From: Lycorma delicatula
Taxonomy: Eukaryota > Arthropoda > Insecta > Hemiptera > Fulgoridae
Reading direction: 5' to 3'
NCBI RefSeq assembly: GCF_047948215.1
Contig: NC_134457.1
Location: 14,978,626-15,042,625 of the forward strand
Length of the DNA stretch: 64,000 nt
Shown here: positions 21,340 through 29,680 of the stretch, one piece after another
Layout of the letters: each line of letters opens with the position of its first letter
How positions within the stretch are numbered: the first letter of the stretch is position 1
Notes under the pieces: model-generated
Database searches by the model: none
The model's input: the letters and a program-made list of their open reading frames with translations, nothing else
Told to the model about the DNA's origin: nothing
Translations under genes and position numbers: made by a program

Positions 21340-21843
21340 TTGTGCTGGTGGTCGTGTAAAAGGTGGTTGGTAACTTTGGGCGTATTTAAAACAGGCTTTT
21401 TGATCGGATTACTTTTATTTGTTTTATTCGGTATCTATTCAGAACCCTCACCAAAATGTCCGACGGTGAAAGCGGTAAGGTGTAGAATAGTTTTTTCACC
21501 GGAAAATGTTCCGCCAGTATAGTGCAATTCGTCGACGGTTGAGACAATTTTTTTATCAAATACCGCCGTTAATATAACACCTCTGGTAAAAAACTGGTCG
21601 TTATCAACAACAGCTATTAATATGGTATCTACTTTAAAAGATAACGTGACATTATTACCAATCAGTAAAAATATTACAGCCACCAATAAGAATGGTACTC
21701 TGTCATCATCACCTTCAACAACAGCTAAGACATCTACTGTAAGAAGTACGCCAGAAACTGCAGACGATTATGACTTTGGATTAACAGATGAAGATGAAAC
21801 AAATTCATCAAAAGTGGAGGAGGTAACACTAAACACATCATAA
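21340..21843 (+). pseudogene. Membrane-anchored Ser/Thr-rich protein with many N-glycosylation sequons, one stop
   Basis: One reading frame interrupted only by TAG 21520-21522. Near its start a hydrophobic run (FKTGFLIGLLLFVLFGIY) is a good signal-anchor or transmembrane helix. The rest is rich in Ser, Thr and Asn with at least six N-x-S/T sites (for example NIT, NVT, NGT, NSS, NTS) and ends acidic (DYDFGLTDEDET). No in-frame ATG is visible upstream of the helix. The design suggests a type II or secreted mucin-like glycoprotein of a virus-like element. Family not recognised. It could also be chance low-complexity sequence. Confidence 0.4.
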
Positions 21844-21880
21844 AGTAGTAAGAAGAATGTCTCAAACCTCATTCACAGTT
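21839..21880 (+). promoter_or_regulatory. TATA-like plus initiator upstream of the 58-aa ORF
   Basis: CATAAAG (21839-21845) is about 30 nt before CTCATTCACAGTTGAG (21868-21883), 16 nt before ATG 21892. The initiator-like word recurs before the genes at 22224 and 24685. Confidence 0.45.
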
Positions 21881-21891
21881 GAGCAGTGGTC

Positions 21892-22068
21892 ATGGAAAGA
21901 ACTTCTTCTTCACAGAACTTTAACACCGACCAATCGTCGTCAATGACTGCGAAGGAAATGTTAGTAGAGGAAACGAAGAAGAGTAGTAAAAGGAAGTTGA
22001 AGACCGCAGAACGAAAAAAGTCACGTGTGGAAAAAAATAAGAACAACAAGAATATTGAAATAGATTAA
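21892..22068 (+). CDS. small Ser/Lys-rich protein (58 aa), unknown
   Basis: Intact frame from an ATG preceded by a TATA/initiator layout. The N-terminal half is Ser/Thr-rich (TSSSQNF, DQSSSMTAKEM). The C-terminal half is strongly basic (KKSSKRKLKTAERKKSRVEK), suggesting nucleic-acid binding or nuclear localisation. No family recognised. The conserved upstream element is the main reason to believe it. Confidence 0.4.
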   Translation: MERTSSSQNFNTDQSSSMTAKEMLVEETKKSSKRKLKTAERKKSRVEKNKNNKNIEID

Positions 22069-22172
22069 ATACCGAAGAACGATTAAAAAATCGCATAATT
22101 TACCAATGGATAAAAAAGAATTAACTAACAAAGATATTTGTTGTGATGGTGGTGGGGATAACTTTAATGTGA

Positions 22173-22210
22173 TATAATAAAGTCAAAGACACGTCAGACC
22201 TTATTCGCAG
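22173..22210 (+). promoter_or_regulatory. TATA box plus initiator upstream of the gene at 22224
   Basis: TATAATAA (22173-22180) lies about 30 nt before CTTATTCGCAGTTGAG (22200-22215). The CAG-to-ATG spacing of 16 nt equals that of the promoter at 21839-21880. Confidence 0.5.
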
Positions 22211-22223
22211 TTGAGTGCTCGTC

Positions 22224-22920
22224 ATGGAAGGTGTAATCAAGTATCACGGCTTCAACGGTAATCACAATGAGTTTATAGTTAAAGAACTCGCTGTCGTTGG
22301 AGATGGGCATTATATGATTCTTCATTTTCGTATGCCGTACGCGAGGTACAAGTTAAAATCAAAATACCGGTGAATGGCTTTATGGTTGGAGCAAAATTTT
22401 CACGAAATCGATTGGGATTACGGTGACGCTGTATACAGCGATGATATTATGAAGATTTACTGATCTGGATAACGAATTGAAATTGGTAGCATCGTACGTA
22501 TGTAAACATTGTTTTATGATGCTTGTTGAACACTGCAACGATGGTCAAAGTCATGCAATCGATTTAAAAAAATTCGACTACAGGGGACGTGGGTTACCCG
22601 AATACTTGTGCTTGTGTGAACTGATTATGAGAAACGTGAAAAAACTTAAAGCGCTGTTGTGTAAAAACAAATTTAAATAACTGTGGGACAATCCTCCGCC
22701 ATTTGCGTGTAGAGTTATCGATGAAAACGAACTCTACCGGTTGTTTTGTAAACTTACCGAAAAGAGTGGGAGAATGGAATACGACATAAATATCTACACG
22801 GCGGTACCGACGGCGTTGGACACTCATTCGAGTACAAGTCCTGCAACTGCAATGACGATGATGGACGCTATATCGTTCATTAATATATTCAACGACGACC
22901 AGGATTATAAGCTAAGTTGA
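22224..22920 (+). pseudogene. 'VKELAVV' family protein, uncharacterised, disrupted
   Basis: ATG 22224 opens MEGVIKYHGFNGNHNEFIVKELAVVGDG, followed by FRMPYARYKLKSKYR, a stop, then WLEQNFHEIDWDYGDAVY. Frame changes lead to the frame from 22477 with YVCKHCFMMLVEHCNDG, FDYRGRGLPEYLC and MRNVKKLKALL. After TAA 22678-22680 the same frame continues for 79 codons to TGA 22918-22920. The pattern VKELA(I/V)V ... WL..NFH.(I/L).WD.GD resembles an uncharacterised protein family I know from insect genomes and virus-like elements; I cannot name its function. Breaks near 22365, 22460 and 22678. Confidence 0.5.
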
Positions 22921-23186
22921 CCGATATTAGTGTCGGTGCAGATTACATATTATTGGATATGAGAAAAGTATTTACAGAAAATGACCAGGTTCGCATTTGC
23001 GCAATATTATATGACCGTGATTTTTCGGACACAGAATTATGTTGCTTTCAATTATATTTACCAAAAAAATATACAAACAAATTCACCGATGATGAACTGA
23101 GCATCGTAAAACGCCAACCGATGAAGCTAACTTATTACGGGTTAAAAGACGATGCTATCACTGAAGACTTAAAATTAAGTTTGTAA
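22911..23186 (+). CDS. small FLPxRF-like protein remnant (~90 aa)
   Basis: Open frame to TAA 23184-23186 with ADYILLDMRKVFTENDQVRI, ICAILYDRDF and FQLYLPKKYTNKFTDDELSIV. The LYLPKKY...FTDDEL segment parallels FLPQRF...LTESDL (2888-3127) and FLPKRF...MTEEAM (24685-24987). No ATG precedes the conserved part, so the start is lost or the first exon is elsewhere. Weak but patterned similarity suggests a diverged paralogue. Confidence 0.4.
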   Translation, partial: AKLTDISVGADYILLDMRKVFTENDQVRICAILYDRDFSDTELCCFQLYLPKKYTNKFTDDELSIVKRQPMKLTYYGLKDDAITEDLKLSL

Positions 23187-23314
23187 AAACATCAGTTTTC
23201 ATGTTCAAGGTCATTCATAATCAGTATTTTAGAAGCAGACGATGTGAACTTGTCTCATTTTGATTGTGGACTTTGAAGTGTTAACAACGTTGTTGTAATG
23301 TTCTACTACGTGTT

Positions 23315-23587
23315 ATGGAGCTAATTAAACAGGTAGATATTACGGTTGATAAACAACATTTAACACCAATGTGTTTCAAATTAAAATACAGTTATATATA
23401 CATTGTTGATGTTAACGATCATGTATTTGATAAAGATGGTGATAATGTAGTTATAAAGATGATTTTCGATCTGATGAATAATGAAAACGTTTTTTTGACT
23501 TTGAATGTGGGAACAAATCGATTGGATTTATCGGCAGTAGAGAAACTGTATTTTCTGGTTTCCAAGGCGATAACGATAACCGTGTAA
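23315..23587 (+). CDS. hypothetical 90-aa protein
   Basis: ATG-started open frame (MELIKQVDITVDKQHLTPMC) with alternating hydrophobic strands (YSYIYIVDVNDHVF, NVVIKMIFDLM, ENVFLTLNVG) and a C-terminal VEKLYFLVSKA. Strand-rich composition and position next to the FLPxRF remnant allow a distant relation, but the FLP motif is absent. Unrecognised otherwise. Confidence 0.35.
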   Translation: MELIKQVDITVDKQHLTPMCFKLKYSYIYIVDVNDHVFDKDGDNVVIKMIFDLMNNENVFLTLNVGTNRLDLSAVEKLYFLVSKAITITV

Positions 23588-23616
23588 AAACTTTTAAGTT
23601 AAACGATTTTTTGAAC

Positions 23617-23938
23617 ATGAATTTAGATACGATTACGTTAAAAAAACTAACTACAACTTGTTTAAAAAATAACGTTCTTGCTGTTAACTTGTACACCGCA
23701 AAAAAAAGAAGAATCAACACCGTCACCACATCACGTGTTGGATGCGATGGATGGAAAGGCTGTGATGAAACGGATTACTTTCCTGTTTGTGATATACAAC
23801 AAAGGGAACCAGTGCTCGTTGCATATAATACTGAAGAGAATTCCGAAATTAATTATGATGAAAGTAATCAGTACGAAAGGGGCGTCCGTTAGCGTCGATT
23901 TATTTCATAATGTACAAGAATCATATACAAAGTGGTGA
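23617..23938 (+). CDS. uncertain coding remnant, two competing frames
   Basis: One frame (ATG 23617 to TAG 23890-23892, 91 aa) begins MNLDTITLKKLTTTCLK and later becomes Cys/Asp-rich. An overlapping frame runs to TGA 23936-23938 and has a plausible strand-like end (ASVSVDLFHNVQESYTKW). I cannot decide which, if either, is real. A frameshift around 23700-23740 joining them is possible. The region is followed closely by the first copy of the palindromic repeat. Confidence 0.25.
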
Positions 23939-24019
23939 AGTTTTACCGAATAGAAGAATATTTCATTGATAATCTATATTGAACAGAACGACAACAATTT
24001 ACACATAAAAATAACACAC

Positions 24020-24222
24020 ACAGACACAAAACAAAAAACACTGTAAATCCCCATACAATAATGTACGACACTATTAAATTTTAATAATCTCTTACATTAT
24101 TGAAATAAGTGGTTCCAAGACCCGTTATATGATTTGGTATTGGATTTATCCACCGTCAAATTTTGTATTGGATTTATCCACTGTCAAATTATATTACAAA
24201 TGGTGAAGACAGTGTTTAATAC
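24020..24222 (+). repeat. Gene-3' repeat, copy A, with interrupted palindrome
   Basis: Contains CCCCATACAATAATG, GGTTCCAAGACCCGTTA, a doubled GTATTGGATTTATCCAC word and TGGTGAAGACAGTGTTTA, matching copies at 25076 and 25222. Arms CAATAATGTA (24056-24065) and TACATTATTG (24093-24102) are exact inverted repeats. Confidence 0.65.
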
Positions 24223-24621
24223 ATTAAGTTCTTTTTTTAGGTTATTATTAGTATTGACGCGTTGCGGTTCAAAATTGAAAAGTTAATTTTAATTCGGTGG
24301 TAAGGTTCTTAGTATGAGATTTGCATCATATTTAATAATGTGCAAGTGACTGGATACACATAGACGAGGTAACATAGAGGCTTTTAATAGTCGATTTTTT
24401 CCTGTTCGAGGTCAAGAGGTCGCTATCGATCAATTGGCTTGGGTGTGGTACTTTGTACGCGTGTGATAACTGCCGTGTTACGTAATCGTTTTTTTTCCTG
24501 TTCGAAGTAACGTGGCTTGGGTGTGGTACTTTGTGCGCGTGTGATAACTGCTGTATTTCTATTGGTCGAGATGACGGCAACGTGTGATGAGTGGTGGGAA
24601 GAAGACATATATATATATATA

Positions 24622-24656
24622 TATAAAGCGTTATACATACTGCTCAACTCATTCAC
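24622..24656 (+). promoter_or_regulatory. TATA box plus initiator upstream of the intact 100-aa gene
   Basis: A TA run ends in TATAAAG (24622-24628), and CTCATTCAC (24648-24656) follows about 30 nt downstream. ATG 24685 is about 30 nt further. This is the same TATA/CTCATTC layout as at 21839 and 22173. Confidence 0.5.
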
Positions 24657-24684
24657 TTGTTGTATCTCGTTATTATATTTTACA

Positions 24685-24987
24685 ATGGCAGAAGGTTTCG
24701 TTACTAGATTAAATAATATAACGACAGCGTCAAATGTTATAACAAAAAGTGTCGGTGATTTAGTAATCGGTAAAAAACATAAAATTAAAATTATGGATTT
24801 GACAGGCACAAAGTTTGGGAAGGCCGTTTTATGTATGCTGGAGTGTGAGGGTGAGGTATGTAAAGTGTTTCTACCAAAGAGGTTTGCCAAAGCTATGACC
24901 GAAGAGGCGATGAAGAAGGTAGTGGAGATGCGATATATAAAAGCGATATATAAAAATGCGATAACGTTGGAAAAACTTACGATTTAG
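24685..24987 (+). CDS. FLPKRF small protein, intact (100 aa)
   Basis: Begins MAEGFVTRLNNITTASN and ends at TAG 24985-24987. A central segment (VGDLVIGKKHKIKIMDLTG, KFGKAVLCMLECEGEVCKVF) is followed by FLPKRFAKAMTEEAM and a basic/aromatic tail. A K-rich beta-strand core with the FLPKRF turn is shared with the ORF at 2888-3127 (there GKSIIAIIESYGRIFLPQRF). The layout would suit a small OB-like single-strand-binding protein, but that is inference. It is the best-preserved gene in the virus-like cluster: intact frame, good ATG context (ACAATGG), TATA box and initiator upstream, two palindromic repeats downstream. Confidence 0.65.
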   Translation: MAEGFVTRLNNITTASNVITKSVGDLVIGKKHKIKIMDLTGTKFGKAVLCMLECEGEVCKVFLPKRFAKAMTEEAMKKVVEMRYIKAIYKNAITLEKLTI

Positions 24988-25075
24988 TTTTCGAATAGAC
25001 TACAGTAACAATTTAGAAAAAGTCCTTTTAAGGACTACAACATATTACACATACAACACAGAAACACATAATTAC

Positions 25076-25215
25076 ACAAAACAAAAACATTTTAAACCCC
25101 CATACAATAATAATTATTATTGTATGAACGGTTTCAAGGCCCGTGACATGATCTGATATTAGATTTCTCTACTATCTGATTATGTTACAATTGGTGAGAA
25201 AAGTGTTAATATAAT
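25076..25215 (+). repeat. Gene-3' repeat, copy B, with perfect 26-bp palindrome
   Basis: The palindrome at 25101-25126 has 13-bp arms (CATACAATAATAA and its complement) and no spacer. Flanks carry TTTAAACCCC, GGTTTCAAGGCCCGTGACAT and TGGTGAGAAAAGTGTTA as in copy C. Confidence 0.75.
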
Positions 25216-25221
25216 TCACAT

Positions 25222-25352
25222 TACACAAAAACCCTTTAAACCCCCATACAATAATAATTATTGTATGTACGGTTCCAAGGCCCGTAACATAATCTGAAAA
25301 TAGAGTTATCCACTATCCGATTACGTTGAGGAAATGGTGAGGAAAGTGTTAC
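25222..25352 (+). repeat. Gene-3' repeat, copy C, with 23-bp palindrome
   Basis: The palindrome at 25245-25267 has 10-bp arms (CATACAATAA / TTATTGTATG) around TAA. The flanks match copy B closely (CCCTTTAAACCCCC, GGTTCCAAGGCCCGTAACAT, TGGTGAGGAAAGTGTTA). Copies B and C form a tandem pair of about 145 bp. Confidence 0.75.
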
Positions 25353-25473
25353 CAAAATTAAAATACTCTTCAAGACTACAACAGGTTGTAGTACACTTAT
25401 GTATGCGAAAATAGTAGCCAAGCAGTAGTAGAACATGGAAACATCAACATGCTACTTCTTTACAAAAACCATG

Positions 25474-25820
25474 ATGTCCGACCACACACGGCAAATCAGA
25501 CAGTGAGGACATCAGAAAAATTTCGTTGGAAAATCATCGATCGTCTATCCTATACCCCTGTCAGTTCCAAATGATTTTCTTTATCTTCACCTTTTAAACA
25601 AGCGGCTTGCATTTCACACGGTTGACGATGACGACGAATTGAAAAATAATGTTACTGCAAGGTTTCAGTAACTGGCGAGAGAATTTCTTAAAGAGGGAAT
25701 GAAGAAGTCATTGAAACGCTATAAAAAATATGTTGAAGTTAAAGGTAGCTATATAGAAAAGTAGTACATAAACATAGTTTCTATGCTTAAGTAATAAAGT
25801 TTGTTCATATTTTTCAGGGT
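25474..25820 (+). mobile_element. mariner transposon 3' half (D,D34D transposase C-terminus), unit 1 copy
   Basis: In frame pieces read VRPHTANQTV (after the HDN motif, whose Asp is outside the array in this copy), then KRLAFHTVDDDDELK, FLKEGMKKSLKRYKKYVEVKG. The third catalytic Asp is in the DF just after a frameshift near 25570. A 3' UTR with AATAAAG and TTTTTCAGGG follows. In the later units this piece joins the SINE-interrupted mariner and its HDN second catalytic Asp is present (for example 29735-29742 region). Non-functional: stops and frameshifts in every copy. Confidence 0.8.
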
Positions 25821-26162
25821 TTTTTTTAAATTTTATAACGGACCTTAACTTTACAATCAGAGTACATATGAATTAAGTACACTGATATGAAATGCATTAA
25901 AGACTCTATAAATCTTATTCTACCAGTAATCAAAATAAAAATTATTTTTGAACATATTTCTCAATTAATGAACATGAAAAGTGTAATTATGACCTATACG
26001 GAACCATATATGATATGGAACAATAAATGATTGGCCTTCCGTTTTTTCACGACTGCCCAAAAATAAGTGTAATATTTTTAGGGTATATATATATATGTAT
26101 GTATGTAGTGTCAAAAGCTATATATTTTAAAGGCTATATGTATGTGTATGAGTGTGATAGGC

Positions 26163-26163
<1 letters not shown>

Positions 26164-26221
<58 letters not shown>
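26164..26221. repeat. TA dinucleotide microsatellite (unit 1 copy)
   Basis: An uninterrupted TA run of about 57 nt. The equivalent tracts are about 53, 43, 35, 35, 29, 29, 19 and 45 nt in units 2 to 9 and explain most of the unit-length differences. Confidence 0.9.
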
Positions 26222-26227
<6 letters not shown>

Positions 26228-26243
26228 TTAAATAAATTTAAAA

Positions 26244-27620
26244 GGCTGATAAATAAATAACACATAAATTCGATAAGGCTAACATGGTGCTGCTGCTGAT
26301 TGAGGGCCTTTTGCCAAATAGAGGTGGAGCTCAGCAACAGAGAAGGAGGTTGCTGGTCAGAGTTGCTTATTCCTCTCTCCTGCATGGAGCCGAGTTGTGG
26401 TCGGGAGTAGCTACATACTGTAAATACAGAGGGAAACTGGAGTCCCTCCACAGGAGGTGCTGTTTGCGAACTACATCAGCGTACAGAACGGTATCATTAG
26501 CGGCGGCGGAAATGCTGACCGAACATATGCCGATAGTCTTGGTACTGCTGCAACGGAAGAGAATAAGCGAATTGGGGAAGTTTGCAGCTTGTAGACAGGA
26601 AATGAGCAATTAAGACAATAACAGATGAGCTCATGGAATTGAGGCAAGAGAGATAGGACCAAAGCGTGAGGGGTCAGTGCACAAATTACCTCATTGGTGA
26701 TTTGAAGGAGTGGTGTGAGCGGATGCATGGCTCGCTGGTATAGTCTTACGCAGTTCCTGGCGGGCCATGGCGGCTATAGATGATATCTCTATATGTTTAA
26801 CTTGGACCACTCGGGCATTTGCCCAGGGTGCGAGGAAGAAGAGACCCCGCAGCACGTACATATCTGGTGCTCAGGTTTAACGCAGGATCGCTTGAAAATG
26901 TTAGACACGCTGGGTTGTGACCGTATGTACATGCTGAATGAAAGGCAAGGGATTCTGTTGAAAGGTGAGGAGAAATGAACAGCTGTGGAAGATTTCACTA
27001 GGAAGGTGATGGCGAAACTATATACTGCAGAGGAGTCTCGTAAGGGAAGGAGATGTGACAGGTTCGCGGCTGACTGCCTTGGAGGTCTTCTGAGCACCTA
27101 GAGATCGCCTTGGTGCGACGAAGCCTTGGGCATTCCGTTCGTAGTGCCCGATTGCGACTCTCCCTGTAACATCGAAGAAAAATAGTCTCCGTTTGGTAAG
27201 TTGTGTTTTGACAGTATTGTTGAGTGTTTCTTGTAGCTTTATTGCGTTTCGTGAATGTTTGTGTGTGTTTTGATTGTTCCTTGATCTGTTGGCGTGTTTG
27301 GTGTTTGTGTTCGTGGTTGTTGATCTTTTAGCTTAATTTGTTGTGTGTGTGTGTGTTTCATTTAGTGGTGAGTGCGTGTTTGTTTGGGTGTTCCCTGTTA
27401 TTCTTGCGGTGACCGATTATATGTGTGCCTGAATTAATGCCGCACAAGCGGTTTTCAGGAGGGATGATTAACCAGAGATGGAGGTTTAATCGGTAGTTTT
27501 CAGGAACACACACGCACTTAATAACATCTTGCGGAACCTGTTAGCGAGCCCGACACTGCCTTGGCGCCCGACGGATTCCTCCACCTCTTTAACAAACACA
27601 AAAAAAAATATATATATATA
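26244..27620 (+). mobile_element. R1-group non-LTR retrotransposon 3' fragment, pseudogenised
   Basis: Coding remnant of the region after the RT: FDKANMVLLLIEGLLPNRGG, VAYSSLLHGAELWSGVA, LESLHRRCCLRTTSAYRTVS and MLTEHMPIVLVLLQRKRI. After frame breaks comes the C-terminal Cys/His region CPGCEEEETPQHVHIWCSG (26793-26978). LLPNxGG, AYRTVS and CPxC...HVxxxC are typical of R1/TRAS-like LINEs. A GT-rich 3' UTR (27180-27400) and an A-rich/TA tail (about 27597-27620) end the fragment. Near-identical words AAATAAATTTAAAA (26229-26242) and AAATAAATTTGAAAA (from 27621) flank it and may be the target-site duplication. 5'-truncated and stop-riddled, so inactive. Confidence 0.8.
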
Positions 27621-28129
27621 AATAAATAAATTTGAAAAATCCATCAGATGAATGAATCGTTTTTTAATAACTTGCATCTGGACGCTTCAATCTGAACGAT
27701 TCGGAAACCTCGTATCTTATACGTGTGAAGTTGTTGTCTTTCCTAGTGTTTTACACGACTGCCCAAAAAAATATGTAATGTATTTAGGGTGTATATATAA
27801 ATGTATGTTTGTTCTACCGTAGAAACTAAACGGCTGAACCGGATTTAGATGTACAGCCGCCTTCCGGTGCACGATCTACGACGAGAAACTTGTAGTCGTC
27901 GTCATCGTCGCCTCGACGACGACGACCAGGATCATCCTCGAGGAACGTCTAATTTTTTTATTCATGTGTGTGTGTGTACAGACTGATGTGACGTTAAAAT
28001 TCACAGCTTATGTAGAACGTTTTTCACTCATTACACCAGGGAGTCACTGCAGCCGATCGGTTTAAGGCGTCAGTCGGTCGCGTCCCGTCGTGACCAGGTT
28101 AAAGTCCTCTAGCCTACAAAGTTTTTTTT

Positions 28130-28600
28130 CACTTCAAATATTATTTATTTAATTCAAACCGACCGCTAGACAACAGCTGTTCACAACAGTGTTACCAACC
28201 TTTGAAATATTACTTCAATATATAACCAGGTCAACACAAAATATATCAAGTTGGCAACACTGCTGCGGGCTACGGTCGCCACTGACGTTAGTATCCAAGA
28301 TGGCCGACCACCATCTTGGATGTCGTCATAGATGACAACCGGTCGCTACGGAACAGCTGTTCACAACAGTGCTACCAACCTTTGAAATTTTACTTTAATA
28401 CATTAAATATATAACCAGGTCGACAAATCAAGTTGGCAACACTGACGAACTACGGTCGCCACTGAGGCCACAATTTAAGATGACCGAGCCGGTCAGCTTG
28501 AATTACTGACGTCATCTATGGCGTTGTCCAAGATGGCGGACGGCCGCCATATTGGATGACGTCACAGATGCGACCGAACTTCTATTTCCGTAATACTAAC
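28130..28600. repeat. Palindrome-rich non-coding block with a 180-bp internal duplication (unit 1 copy)
   Basis: AACAGCTGTTCACAACAGTG recurs at 28172 and 28352, followed each time by CAACCTTTGAAAT, ATATATAACCAGGTC and GCAACACTG, giving a diverged direct duplication with 180-bp period. Inverted repeat 28293-28321 has exact 11-bp arms (ATCCAAGATGG / CCATCTTGGAT). Inverted repeat 28528-28555 (CCAAGATGGCGG / CCGCCATATTGG) is flanked by two perfect TGACGTCA words (28507-28514 and 28557-28564). No coding signal. It may be a non-autonomous DNA element or a regulatory block. Confidence 0.7.
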
Positions 28601-28802
28601 AAACACCTTCAAGAAAAATTCTCCATTTTTCCACAAAACCTTTTTTTAATTTAAACCCTCACTGTAAACAAAGTGTTGTATCAATAAAATAAGTCAAATT
28701 TTAAAACAACTCAAATATCATATCTCAATAGCGCCATCTAAAAACAACTGAAATAAAATTATTAATCATTCTATTTCAGTTATTTATATTCATTCATTTA
28801 TA

Positions 28803-29521
28803 AAGAACGCCACAATTGGTGATCGTCGAAGTGTGAAGTACAAGTAATCCGATTTTGGGAGGGAAAAAACTATTCTGTGGCTGAAATTAACAGGCAAATT
28901 TGTAACGTTTGCAGGCCGAATATTATAAATGACACTGAATAAGACGGTGGTACTGCTAATTTCGGGAAGATCGAAGAAACGTTCATGATGAAGAACGTAG
29001 CGGTCGTCGGTGATACCGGGTTAAAAAAGCTAAAACAAAAAAAAAAGGTTGACGAAAAAAATTCGAGAATTGAAGAAACGGCGCTTCACCGTGTTTCGAT
29101 CTTTGATTTATAAAGTTTTGATTGATAAAGTAGGCTACAAAAAATTTTAGGCCGAATGGGTGCCGAGGTTAACCGACACAGTAAAAAAAAAACGTATTTT
29201 TTCCTTGAAACGCTGCAGCGCACGAATTTTTGCAGCTTTACGAAAATTAAGGAGATGAATTGTTTAATGGTATTGTTACTGGAGATGAAACGTGGATCTC
29301 TTATTCGAACGCCGAGACAAAACGTCGCCGATACGATGGCGGGATTCATCTCCTCCTAGACCAAAGAAATTCAAAAAAGAAAGTTCTATAAGGAAGGTTA
29401 TGGCTACTCTAGTACATCAGGACAAAGAGGGTGTCTTGCTTGTCGAATTTAGTGATCACGGAACAATTGTGAATACCGAAACGTGTTGCGAACGTTACAA
29501 AATCTTAGGAGAGCTATAAAA
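28803..29521 (+). mobile_element. mariner transposon 5' half, interrupted by a SINE (unit 1 copy)
   Basis: Transposase remnant with an HTH-type N-terminus (GKNYSVAEINRQICNV-like text in shifting frames), EERSGR-like linker, KKIRELKKRRFTVFRS, and the first catalytic Asp in VTGDETWISYSNAETK (about 29274). Then come PKKFKKESSIRKVMATL and KEGVLLVEFSDHGTIVNTE. The spacing and motifs are those of D,D34D mariner transposases. Several frameshifts. The 5' terminal inverted repeat was not identified. Confidence 0.82.
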
Positions 29522-29680
29522 GCCGGCTTCCGTGGCGCGAGTGGTAGCGTCTCAGTCTTTCATCCGCAGGTCCCCGGTTCGAATCCCGGTCAGGCGTAAC
29601 ATTTTCACACACGCTACAAATCATTCATCTCATCCTCTGAAGCATATCTAACGGTAGTCCTGAAGGTTAAACAAGAAAAA
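29522..29680 (+). mobile_element. tRNA-derived SINE inserted in the mariner (unit 1 copy)
   Basis: Pol III head: A-box-like GTGGCGCGAGTGGTAGCG and an exact B box GGTTCGAATCC, about 35 nt apart. The body is TTTTCACACACGCTACAAAT, CATCTCATCCTCTGAAGCA, ending GGTTAAACAAGAAAAA. GAGAGCTATAAAA before and AGAGAGCTAAAAGA after look like the target-site duplication. The acceptor ends do not pair, so it is not a functional tRNA gene. Same position in all units, so it was present before amplification. Confidence 0.85.

Noticed and set aside
26027..26260. Open frames with long Ile-Tyr runs around the TA microsatellite in every unit
   Set aside because: They are translations of the TA repeat. Length varies with the tract and no protein similarity is present.
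26367..26609. Minus-strand open frames opposite the R1 coding remnant, repeated in all units
   Set aside because: They mirror the LINE coding strand and have no recognisable motifs; repetition across units only reflects the tandem array.
29522..29600. Functional tRNA gene inside each unit
   Set aside because: A and B boxes are good, but the acceptor ends do not pair and the sequence continues into a SINE body with A-rich end and target-site duplication.
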